This document shows, in pieces, positions 1 to 6,313 of a stretch of 6,632 bases of DNA. The DNA comes from Bacteroidia bacterium (lineage in GTDB: Bacteria > Bacteroidota > Bacteroidia > Chitinophagales > Saprospiraceae): assembly GCA_030432855.1 (NCBI GenBank), contig JAUILM010000335.1:1-6632 (forward strand). Direction: 5' to 3'. Position 1 is the first letter of the stretch; every line of letters begins with the position of its first letter. The notes below the pieces were generated by a model that made no database searches, was not told the origin of the DNA, and saw only the letters and a program-made list of their open reading frames with translations. A program made the translations under genes and the position numbers.

Positions 1-1381
1 TGGCTACCAGCACTTCGATTCCCTTTTGATCCAGGTAGTCGCGTCTTCCCGTATATTGCATTTCACGATAGATGGCGTATGCAATTGCCCCATTCCGGTG
101 AATTTCCTCAAAAGTGATCTCCCATTCATTATGACACTCTTCACCATTGATGGTGACCATAGGATAGAGTGCGGCACCCTTTTCAAAACCGAGTAAACCG
201 GCATTTTCGATGGCTTTTTCAAGATGTTGATATCGGTATTCAAGAAGATTCCGTGCCACTTCTTCATCGGCCGTTGACAGGTAAAAGGGAAGGCAATATG
301 CTTCGGTATCCCAATAGGTGCTACCACCATATTTCTCACCGGTAAAACCCTTAGGTCCGATATTCAGTCGTGGATCGGTACCTGTATATGTCTGGTTGAG
401 TTGAAAAATGTTGAAACGTATGCCCTGTTGAGCTGCTATATCCCCTTCGATCACAATATCGCTCTGCCGCCACTTTTGCTGCCAGGATCTCACATGACTG
501 GCCAGGAGGTCGTCAAATCCTACCATCATCCAGTCCTCCAGATCATGGCTACCCGTCTGCCACAGATCATCGATCGCATGGTAGAAGGAGGTATGTATCC
601 CTGTGAATTTGTCGAGACGTATCTTATCACCTTCAGACATTCCACAGGACCAGTAATGCCGAATTTTCTTGTCGCCATTGCGTGTATCGATCGGCTGAAG
701 TCGTGTATCCGCGAGGAAGCAGTTTTGTAATGAAGAATATTGCACTACAAATTCAGTCCGTTTCGTCTCGCATCGGAGCTGGATGGTATCCGAACTTTCC
801 CGCGTTTGGTACTTATGCCAGAATTGTTCATCATAGTTGGCATCAGCATTCATGACATCTCCGTCAATTCCCGATTGGATTTCGATTGCCGCGATACCTG
901 TTTCCAAAGTGACTTCATACCTAAGCATTGCCAGATCTTTTTCCTGATAGTGACACAGTCTGGTAGATTCTACTGCAATGATGACATTAGATTGTGGCAT
1001 TCGTACACGGTACCGAAACTGCAAAAGTCCCTTTTGCATGTCGAGAGCACGCTGGTAGTCAAGAATCTCCCATGTATTCAGGTCGAGTTCTACTCCATTG
1101 ATCTTAATGTGAAGATCGCACCAATCAGGTGCATTCAGTACTTTGGCAAAGTACTCGGGATAGCCGTTCTTCCACCAACCTACCCGGGTTTTATCAGGAT
1201 AGTATATCCCTGCAATGTAGGTACCCTGAAGCGAAGGTCCGGTATAACATTCAGCGTAGTTAGCTCTCTGACCATGTCGCCCATTTCCTATCGAACAAAG
1301 ACTTTCAGCGATTTGCTGAGTGCTCTCATCGTACCGGTACTCAATGATTTTCCAGGGATGATGTTTGATAAAGGACTTCAT
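1..1381 (-). CDS. GH65 glycoside phosphorylase, probably maltose phosphorylase (3' end beyond left edge)
   Basis: Partial gene: 460 codons from ATG at 1381 to the left edge, with no stop in the window. An in-frame TGA at 1391-1393 makes this ATG the first possible one. Probable reaction: maltose + phosphate gives glucose + beta-glucose 1-phosphate, in the cytoplasm (no signal peptide). Seen in the translation: an N-terminal beta-sandwich region with SIGNG (residues 30-34) and YPDKTRVGWWKNGYP, then the catalytic barrel with IGPKGFTGEKYGG (341-353), YWDTE (356-360) and GEECHNEWEITFEE (from about 413). That last block aligns with the GH65 general-acid glutamate segment; E415 or E419 is the likely acid. 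Family members run to roughly 750-800 residues, so the C-terminal part is missing, including phosphate-binding loops that would separate a phosphorylase from a GH65 hydrolase. Specificity for maltose rather than kojibiose, nigerose or trehalose is inferred. The adjacent beta-phosphoglucomutase gene favours phosphorolysis. Confidence 0.9.
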   Translation of the reverse strand, partial: MKSFIKHHPWKIIEYRYDESTQQIAESLCSIGNGRHGQRANYAECYTGPSLQGTYIAGIYYPDKTRVGWWKNGYPEYFAKVLNAPDWCDLHIKINGVELDLNTWEILDYQRALDMQKGLLQFRYRVRMPQSNVIIAVESTRLCHYQEKDLAMLRYEVTLETGIAAIEIQSGIDGDVMNADANYDEQFWHKYQTRESSDTIQLRCETKRTEFVVQYSSLQNCFLADTRLQPIDTRNGDKKIRHYWSCGMSEGDKIRLDKFTGIHTSFYHAIDDLWQTGSHDLEDWMMVGFDDLLASHVRSWQQKWRQSDIVIEGDIAAQQGIRFNIFQLNQTYTGTDPRLNIGPKGFTGEKYGGSTYWDTEAYCLPFYLSTADEEVARNLLEYRYQHLEKAIENAGLLGFEKGAALYPMVTINGEECHNEWEITFEEIHRNGAIAYAIYREMQYTGRRDYLDQKGIEVLVA

Positions 1382-1394
1382 AGATAGATTTCAG

Positions 1395-2051
1395 TTAAAT
1401 ATGCTCAAGAATGCCTTTGGGAGTTTGATTAAGCAGTGTTTCGATTACCATATCGGCAGCACCAAGATGCCGTGGATCGCCAATGCCCACCGTGTACATC
1501 CCTGCCTTTTGGGCAGCCTGGATGCCTTTTGCTGCGTCCTCAAAGACCAGGCAATGATTTGGTTTTACGCAAAGTTTCTGTGCCGCCAGGAGAAATCCTT
1601 CGGGATCCGGCTTGCCTTTGGTGACCATATTGCCATCAACCATGACATCAAAGAAGGAGGTGAGCCCTAGTTGATTTATGATGGCAATGGCATTCTTACT
1701 GGCGGACCCCAGAGCAATCAGATAGTTAGCTTCCCGGGCTAACTTGATAAAGGCCTGAACACCAGGCAATGTATCTTGATTGGTGATCTCCTTAATGCTT
1801 TCCAGGTACCAGGTATTCTTCTCAGCACACATTCGAATTTTTTCTTCTTCAGATCGCGTTTCACCTGCAAGCTCCAGAATGATCTCGAGCGAATGCATAC
1901 GGCTGGCCCCCTTCAATTGCTCGTTGTCAGCTTCTGAAAACTCAAATCCAAATGATTTGCAAAGGTGTTGCCATGATCTGTAATGGTATGTGGCAGTGTC
2001 TACAATAACTCCATCCAGATCAAAAATAAAGGCTTTTATATTTGACTTCAT
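1395..2051 (-). CDS. pgmB: Beta-phosphoglucomutase (HAD superfamily)
   Basis: Predicted 218-residue cytoplasmic enzyme converting beta-glucose 1-phosphate to glucose 6-phosphate through a phospho-aspartate. HAD motifs are complete: motif I DLDGVIVDTA with nucleophile D11 and acid/base D13, motif II GSAS (115-118), the motif III lysine K147 in GKPDP, and metal-binding E171-D172 in FEDAAKGIQA. Subfamily marks of beta-PGM are the cap residues YH near position 23 and LKGASRMHSL (47-54 region, R51), which bind the sugar phosphate. The length matches the roughly 220 residues of characterised beta-PGMs. The start at 2051 puts motif I at the usual distance from the N terminus. An in-frame ATG at 2096 would add 15 residues unlike the family and would swallow the likely -7 box at 2060-2067. 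The gene lies 13 bp upstream of the GH65 gene on the same strand, so the two are probably co-transcribed and sequential in one pathway. No clear Shine-Dalgarno is visible. Confidence 0.93.
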   Translation of the reverse strand: MKSNIKAFIFDLDGVIVDTATYHYRSWQHLCKSFGFEFSEADNEQLKGASRMHSLEIILELAGETRSEEEKIRMCAEKNTWYLESIKEITNQDTLPGVQAFIKLAREANYLIALGSASKNAIAIINQLGLTSFFDVMVDGNMVTKGKPDPEGFLLAAQKLCVKPNHCLVFEDAAKGIQAAQKAGMYTVGIGDPRHLGAADMVIETLLNQTPKGILEHI

Positions 2052-2059
2052 ATGTGAGA

Positions 2060-2067
2060 CAAAAGTA
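2060..2067 (-). promoter_or_regulatory. Possible -7 box (TACTTTTG) for the pgmB-GH65 operon
   Basis: On the minus strand TACTTTTG fits the Bacteroidota -7 consensus TAnnTTTG exactly. No TTTG lies at the expected spacing of about 19-20 nt upstream; the nearest is about 26 nt away. The last base of the box is only 9 nt from the A of the chosen ATG, so transcription would begin nearly at the start codon. Either the mRNA is near-leaderless or the match is fortuitous and the operon is read from further upstream. Confidence 0.3.
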
Positions 2068-2137
2068 GTATTCCCATACCACATACTGACACTCAAACTT
2101 GCAGCATTTCAGGGAGAAAGCGAAGTCAAATAAATCT

Positions 2138-2192
2138 AAAAATCGTGATGCCCAAATCGGGTGTAGGCTTCAGTTTGAAGCCTGGTCATCAC
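2138..2192 (-). terminator. Multi-stem hairpin followed by a U tract, downstream of yaaA
   Basis: On the minus strand, an outer stem GTGATGACC/GGGCATCAC (2184-2192 with 2145-2153; 8 pairs and one A-G mismatch) encloses a perfect 8-bp hairpin AGGCTTCA-AAC-TGAAGCCT (2165-2183). The closing arm is followed after 2 nt by TTTTT (2138-2142). It begins about 38 nt past the yaaA stop and ends 86 bp before pgmB. Only the minus strand has the U tract, so it fits an intrinsic terminator of yaaA. The enclosed hairpin and long internal loop are unusual for a simple terminator, so a structured leader for pgmB is the alternative. Confidence 0.4.
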
Positions 2193-2230
2193 ACTTGTCA
2201 GTCCTCTCCGAAAAGGTAGTTCAATAATAA

Positions 2231-2989
2231 CTAGCGAATAAAATATAAGGACTTTTCGGTTGAGAGATCCGGTGCATAGGAATATCCTTCCAAATCAAAT
2301 GCTTTTAAGTCTTCGGGCCTGGTAATTCTGTTCTTCACAATGTACTGGGTCATAAACCCGCGTGCCTTCTTTGCATTAAAGGAAATGAATTTTAATTCGT
2401 CACCCCTGTACTCTCTAAAATGGATATCATATATGTCAGCGTCTAAAGCATCCGTGTCGACTGCTTTGAAGTATTCCTGCGATGCAAGATTGATGATGAC
2501 CTTACTTTTGACCTTTTTCAAATCTTTGGCAATCATGCTGGCTATTGATGATCCCCAAAATTCATATAGGTTCTTTCCCTTTTGGGTCTTAAGTTTAGTG
2601 CCCATTTCCAACCGATAGGGCTGCATCACATCCAAAGGTCGAAGCAGTCCATAGAGGCCCGATAACATCCTCACGTGATCCTGAGCAAATTGGATTTCTT
2701 CCTCAGAGAAGGTATCCGCCTCGAGCCCCTGATACACATCCCCGGTGAAAGCAAACATGGCTTGCTTAGAGTTTTTGACGTTATGACTCTTTTCAAAATC
2801 CTGAAATCGCTGTACATTAAGATCGGCCAGTTTTTCACTAATGGACATCAATTTTCTAAGGTCACCCGCCTTCTTTTTTTTCATAATGGACACCAGCTCC
2901 ATCGTGTCGTCTTTAAATCTGGGTTGAGTCCGTGGAGCATCTACCTTGTCGTAGTTTAAAGATTTAGCAGGAGAAAGTAACGTAATCAT
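2231..2989 (-). CDS. yaaA: Peroxide stress protein YaaA (DUF328/UPF0246)
   Basis: The 252-residue product is full length (E. coli YaaA is 258). Conserved family blocks are all present in order: N-terminal MITLLSPAKSL, FTGDVYQGL (81-89), MLSGLYGLLRPLD followed by VMQPYRLEMGTKL (108-133), NLASQEY (167-173) and KKARGFM (207-213). In E. coli, YaaA is induced through OxyR and limits free intracellular iron during hydrogen peroxide stress; DNA binding has also been proposed. Transfer of that role to this organism is inference. It is a cytoplasmic protein with no signal peptide or membrane segment. ATG at 2989 gives the canonical N terminus; only a closely abutting AAGAG precedes it, not a well-spaced Shine-Dalgarno. 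It seems to be its own transcription unit, with a terminator-like structure at each flank, a -7 box at 3009-3016, and no functional link to its neighbours. A run of eight A residues in the coding strand (2874-2881) encodes lysines 37-39 within a KKKK cluster. Confidence 0.95.
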   Translation of the reverse strand: MITLLSPAKSLNYDKVDAPRTQPRFKDDTMELVSIMKKKKAGDLRKLMSISEKLADLNVQRFQDFEKSHNVKNSKQAMFAFTGDVYQGLEADTFSEEEIQFAQDHVRMLSGLYGLLRPLDVMQPYRLEMGTKLKTQKGKNLYEFWGSSIASMIAKDLKKVKSKVIINLASQEYFKAVDTDALDADIYDIHFREYRGDELKFISFNAKKARGFMTQYIVKNRITRPEDLKAFDLEGYSYAPDLSTEKSLYFIR

Positions 2990-3008
2990 CTCTTATCAGT
3001 TGAAGTTT

Positions 3009-3016
3009 CAAAAGTA
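3009..3016 (-). promoter_or_regulatory. Possible -7 box (TACTTTTG) for yaaA
   Basis: The minus-strand octamer TACTTTTG matches TAnnTTTG and is identical to the box upstream of pgmB. It ends 20 nt before the yaaA ATG, predicting a leader of roughly 14 nt. There is no good TTTG at the -33 position, so this rests on the -7 element alone. Confidence 0.4.
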
Positions 3017-3061
3017 ATGAACAAGGTCGGTAATGTATAGTTCAGCCAGATAGCAAAGCCC

Positions 3062-3097
3062 AAAAAAAAGGCCCTGTATGTAGATCATACAGAGCCT
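3062..3097 (-). terminator. Strong intrinsic terminator of the DUF1573 gene
   Basis: Reading the minus strand, AGGCTCTGTATG (3097-3086), a 5-nt loop and CATACAGGGCCT (3080-3069) form a 12-bp stem. One pair (3093 with 3073) is G-U in minus-strand RNA but would be a C-A mismatch in plus-strand RNA. The stem runs straight into a U tract (3062-3069). The stop codon of the upstream gene ends at 3120, 22 nt before the stem. The wobble pair and the U tract both say that it acts on the minus strand, isolating the DUF1573 gene from yaaA. A weaker T-rich stretch follows on the plus side, but no plus-strand gene ends there. Confidence 0.88.
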
Positions 3098-3119
3098 TAT
3101 ATATTTTGATGTGACTGTT

Positions 3120-3602
3120 CTAGAAGATAGATCCTTCTTTCTCAGGAACACTTTCTTCTACAGCGACATTGTTTACTTTTCCCTTGATTGTAAGGACAAG
3201 CTTTGGCTCTTCCATATTGGTGGTCAAGGTGACTGTCTTGGTAAATTGTCCAATTCGGTTCGTATCGTACCGTACATCAATGGTTGCACTTTGGCCCGGC
3301 AATATAGGCTCCTTTGGATAGTCAGGCACTGTACAACCACAACTTCCTTTAGCATTCTTGATAATCAGCGGCTCTAATCCCACATTAGTAAAATGGAATT
3401 GTCTCAAAGGTTCAGATCCTTTCTCGATCTCGCCATAGTCCATCACTAACTTCTCAAACTCCATCTGAGGTCCATTGATGTCTTTTGCTTTTACTTCCTT
3501 TTCAGCTGTTTTCGCCTGATCGGCAGCAGGAGTAGCTGTCTGAGCAGCAGCTAATCCTACGAATAAAGCAAGCAGGCAGATTGTATTTATTAATTTTTTC
3601 AT
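3120..3602 (-). CDS. Exported DUF1573 domain protein
   Basis: The 160-residue product has a classical signal peptide: MKK, a hydrophobic core LINTICLLALFVGL, and a likely cleavage site after AAA (18-20, before Q21). No lipobox cysteine sits at the cleavage site, so a soluble periplasmic or surface protein is expected. A low-complexity Ala/Lys linker (21-44) leads into a DUF1573 domain: MEFEKLVMDYGEIEKG (47-62), FHFTNVGLEPLIIKNAKGSCGC (69-90) and the PGQSATIDVRYDT strand pair (102-114). Two cysteines (C88, C90) in the family-typical GSCGCTVP motif are conserved; a redox or metal role is possible but unproven. The fold is an Ig-like beta sandwich related to ASPM/SPD-2/Hydin domains, and such proteins are abundant in Bacteroidota with no settled function. 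The ATG at 3602 directly precedes the signal peptide. The gene is monocistronic, with its own promoter-like sequence and terminator. Confidence 0.9.
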   Translation of the reverse strand: MKKLINTICLLALFVGLAAAQTATPAADQAKTAEKEVKAKDINGPQMEFEKLVMDYGEIEKGSEPLRQFHFTNVGLEPLIIKNAKGSCGCTVPDYPKEPILPGQSATIDVRYDTNRIGQFTKTVTLTTNMEEPKLVLTIKGKVNNVAVEESVPEKEGSIF

Positions 3603-3625
3603 GTTGTATAGTGACTTTAGATCTT

Positions 3626-3657
3626 CAAATTTAAGATTTATATATGTAAATCAGAAA
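3626..3657 (-). promoter_or_regulatory. Probable promoter of the DUF1573 gene
   Basis: On the minus strand TTTC (3657-3654), a 20-nt spacer and TAAATTTG (3633-3626) fit the Bacteroidota pattern TTTG-N19/20-TAnnTTTG, with one mismatch in the -33 element. The predicted transcription start lies near 3621, giving a leader of about 18 nt before the ATG at 3602. This is the best two-part promoter in the window. Confidence 0.5.
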
Positions 3658-3729
3658 AAGAATCAGCTACATTACAGTCCCCAAACGCTCTGTCTGACTG
3701 ATCCTTACCTAAGATGTAACGAAAACTAC

Positions 3730-3765
3730 GCCAAATTATGTTCCCCAATGCTTGTAAAATTTGGC
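3730..3765. repeat. Inverted repeat in the divergent intergenic region
   Basis: GCCAAATT (3730-3737) and AATTTGGC (3758-3765) are perfect 8-bp inverted arms separated by 20 bp. They lie between the leftward DUF1573 promoter and the -7 box of the rightward E1 gene. Arm centres are 28 bp apart. A dimeric regulator site is possible, but the spacing is long and chance is not excluded. The rest of the 275-bp region shows promoter elements and no convincing gene. Confidence 0.3.
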
Positions 3766-3813
3766 ACATATATCGCTAGTTAAATATGAGGATGGAAGAA
3801 ATATCTAAAGATG

Positions 3814-3821
3814 TATCTTTG
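3814..3821 (+). promoter_or_regulatory. Possible -7 box (TATCTTTG) for the E1 gene
   Basis: TATCTTTG matches TAnnTTTG exactly. It predicts a start of transcription near 3827 and a leader of about 50 nt. No TTTG occurs at the -33 position, so the call is moderate. An AGAAGGAA stretch at 3857-3864 lies 13 nt before the ATG at 3878 and is the only purine-rich ribosome-binding candidate, at slightly long spacing. Confidence 0.4.
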
Positions 3822-3877
3822 TAATCATATGTCTGGCCATATCCGGTAACAGCCTTAGAAGGAACTCGAATCTTTTG

Positions 3878-6295
3878 ATGAATAACATAGCATTTGAACC
3901 AATTCTTGAAACCAATGAAAAGTCGATCTCAGGCGATGAGGCTTTCAGAATGGAGGTTCTTCGAGATTTTTATATCTGCTGTGTCAGTCGTGCAGCCTCG
4001 ATTTTGGCCCGCAAAGAGGTACTGACCGGGAAGGCGAAGTTTGGTATCACCGGAGATGGAAAGGAAGTAGCTCAGGTCGCACTGGCCAAAGCTTTAAAGG
4101 ATGGTGATTTTCGATCTGGGTATTATCGTGATCAAACTCTATTGCTTGCAAAAGGAGAGGTGGCACTGGATGACTATTTCTCACAGTTGTATGCTGACTG
4201 CGACCATGATCCCTTCTCTTCGGGAAGGCAGATGATGACACATTTCGCCAGTAAGCTGGTAAATGAAGATGGTACCTGGACTAGTCATACAGATCAACTA
4301 AATAGTGCCAGCGATATTTCATGTACAGCCGGTCAGGTAGGAAGAGCCATTGGCTTTGGACTGGCCTCTAAGAAATATCGTGAGATGCCTGCTATCGGGG
4401 ATCCAAAACTCACCAGACAGGGCAACGAGATCACGATTTGTACGATTGGAGATGGCAGTACCAGCGAAGGTGCCTTCTGGGAGTCTGTAAATGCTGCTGC
4501 GGTATCAAAAATTCCTGTAGCTTATTGCGTTTGGGATGATGGATATGCTATCTCAGTACCCTCAAAATATCAGACAGTGAAAGGAAGTATCTCCAAAGCA
4601 ATGCGGGGTTTCCTTATAGATGAAAGTGGAAGTGGAATAAGAATCTATCGGGCGAAAGGCTGGGACTATGTGGGGCTTTGCGAGATGTTTTTACAGGGAC
4701 TGAAGCGAGTGCGAGAGCAGCATGTGCCGGCATTGTTCCATGTAGAGGACATGACCCAACCCATGGGGCATAGTACTTCTGGTTCGCATGAAAGATATAA
4801 GCCCGCTGAAAGGATTCGATGGGAAAAGGAGATGGATTGCATTGATGCTTTTGGCGGTTGGATCATAAAGGTGGGATTGGCTGACGTCGCGTTGCTTGAA
4901 AAAATTCGAAAGCAGGCGCGTGAGTATGCCCGGGAGTGTAAGACAAGAGCATGGAAACGCTTCATTGACCCTATACTGGTACGCAAAGCAGAGCTGACCG
5001 AGCTCATAGGAGGTTTTGCACCAGCCTATGATGAGGCCACCGAGGCTCTTCGTAAGTTAAAGCGTCTCGTGAGTCCTTTCCGTAGTGAATTAGTGAGCCT
5101 GGCCCGTGAGGTGTACTTTGCCCTGGCCAGATATCCGGGACTATCAACTGATGCCCTGGGGAGATGGCTGCAGGAAATGGAAGATGAGTTTAAGAGAAAG
5201 TACTCAACACATCTCTATACTGAAGGACCCACTTCTGCACTAAAGGTTCCGCCGGTTCCGGCAACCTATGACGAGCAAAGCGAGTCGGTCAATGGATACC
5301 TGGCTTTGAATAAATATTTCAAAAAGGCCTTCGAAAAGCATGAAAACCTGTTTGCATTCGGAGAAGATGTAGGTCGCCTGGGGGATGTCAATCAGGGCAT
5401 GATGGGAATGCAGAAGGAGTTTGGTGAAACAAGGGTATTTGATACGGGTATACGAGAATGGACTATCATTGGTTCGGCTATAGGTATGAGTATGAGGGGA
5501 TTGCGACCAATCGCAGAAGTACAATACCTGGACTATCTGGTCTATGCTATGGCACCTCTGGTGGATGATCTTGCATGTCTCAGTTATCGGTCAGCTGGTA
5601 TTCAGAAGGCTCCGGCGATCATACGTACACGAGGACATCGGCTGGAAGGAATATGGCATACCGGGTCGCCAATTGGCATGTTGGTCAACAGTATGCCGGG
5701 GATTTATCTCCTGGTGCCCAGAAATCTTGTGCAGGCAGCAGGCATGTATGAAACCATGCTTCAATCGACCGATCCTGCCATTATTATAGAGCCACTGACC
5801 GGCTATCGACTCAAAGAACGTGTGCCCAACAACCTGGGAGAGTTTTGTGTGCCACTGGGTCAACCCGAGATAATGACCGAAGGCACCGATGTGACCCTGG
5901 TCACGTATGGTATTTGTGTACGGATAGCCCAGCAGGCAGTGAGTAGACTGGCTAAGTATGGTATTTCAGTTGAACTCATAGATGTGCAGACCCTCCTCCC
6001 GTTTGATGTTGATCAGGTGATACTAAAATCACTTAAAAAGACCAATCGTATTATTTTCATGGATGAAGATGTACCCGGTGGAGCCACTGCTTATATGATG
6101 AGAGAGGTGCTGGAAAAGCAGGGTGGCTTTGATTACCTGGAGATTGTACCCAGAACTATTACAGCCAAAAGCCATCGGACACCTTATGGTTCCGATGGAG
6201 ATTACTATACCAAACCCAACGTGGAAGATGTATTTGAAGAAGTGTATGATTTGATGCGACATCTTGAGCCACAAACTTTTCCTATCGAGAAATAA
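3878..6295 (+). CDS. Alpha/beta-fused thiamine-diphosphate 2-oxo-acid dehydrogenase E1
   Basis: An 805-residue single chain holding both E1 subunits of a pyruvate or branched-chain 2-oxo-acid dehydrogenase complex. It would decarboxylate a 2-oxo acid and pass the acyl group to the lipoyl domain of E2. Alpha half (about 20-340): GDGKEVAQVA near 60, thiamine-diphosphate/Mg motif GDGSTSEG (191-198) ending in VWDDGYAIS (218-226), and the loop GHSTSGSHERYK (about 297-308). A charged helical linker covers about 340-465. Beta half (about 470-790): FGEDVG, with E496 the probable cofactor-activating glutamate; GHRLEGIWHTGS, with H594; DVQTLLPFD; FMDEDVPGG; and SHRTPYGSD near 765-773. The classic NN of the cofactor motif is DD here, a variant I associate with Bacteroidota fused E1 enzymes. 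The ATG at 3878 is chosen over an adjoining TTG at 3875. The substrate cannot be decided from sequence; databases often label relatives 2-oxoisovalerate dehydrogenase. E2 and E3 genes are not adjacent. Confidence 0.93.
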   Translation: MNNIAFEPILETNEKSISGDEAFRMEVLRDFYICCVSRAASILARKEVLTGKAKFGITGDGKEVAQVALAKALKDGDFRSGYYRDQTLLLAKGEVALDDYFSQLYADCDHDPFSSGRQMMTHFASKLVNEDGTWTSHTDQLNSASDISCTAGQVGRAIGFGLASKKYREMPAIGDPKLTRQGNEITICTIGDGSTSEGAFWESVNAAAVSKIPVAYCVWDDGYAISVPSKYQTVKGSISKAMRGFLIDESGSGIRIYRAKGWDYVGLCEMFLQGLKRVREQHVPALFHVEDMTQPMGHSTSGSHERYKPAERIRWEKEMDCIDAFGGWIIKVGLADVALLEKIRKQAREYARECKTRAWKRFIDPILVRKAELTELIGGFAPAYDEATEALRKLKRLVSPFRSELVSLAREVYFALARYPGLSTDALGRWLQEMEDEFKRKYSTHLYTEGPTSALKVPPVPATYDEQSESVNGYLALNKYFKKAFEKHENLFAFGEDVGRLGDVNQGMMGMQKEFGETRVFDTGIREWTIIGSAIGMSMRGLRPIAEVQYLDYLVYAMAPLVDDLACLSYRSAGIQKAPAIIRTRGHRLEGIWHTGSPIGMLVNSMPGIYLLVPRNLVQAAGMYETMLQSTDPAIIIEPLTGYRLKERVPNNLGEFCVPLGQPEIMTEGTDVTLVTYGICVRIAQQAVSRLAKYGISVELIDVQTLLPFDVDQVILKSLKKTNRIIFMDEDVPGGATAYMMREVLEKQGGFDYLEIVPRTITAKSHRTPYGSDGDYYTKPNVEDVFEEVYDLMRHLEPQTFPIEK

Positions 6296-6313
6296 TCCAG
6301 AATTCCCTATCCC

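Noticed and set aside
4..339. Minus-strand 111-codon open frame
   Set aside because: It overlaps the GH65 gene on the same strand in another frame. The GH65 frame gives clear family motifs (ECHNEWE, YWDTE), while this one gives none.
401..1387. Two plus-strand open frames of 109 and 215 codons
   Set aside because: They are antisense to the GH65 gene, with no recognisable domain or translation signals.
2052..2096. Upstream in-frame ATG for pgmB at 2096
   Set aside because: The 15 extra residues do not resemble beta-PGM N termini and would place motif I too far in; the ATG at 2051 gives the usual length.
2874..2881. A8 run inside yaaA, forming an A-AAA-AAG slippery sequence
   Set aside because: It simply encodes a lysine cluster; the frame is intact and family-like on both sides, and nothing suggests programmed frameshifting or phase variation.
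3601..3783. Plus-strand 60-codon open frame in the divergent gap
   Set aside because: It begins on the complement of the DUF1573 start codon, runs through promoter elements, and has no ribosome-binding site or recognisable protein features.
3878..6295. Possible frameshift or misassembly joining two E1 genes
   Set aside because: The frame is continuous with a plausible linker, and such fused E1 proteins of about 800 residues are known in Bacteroidota.
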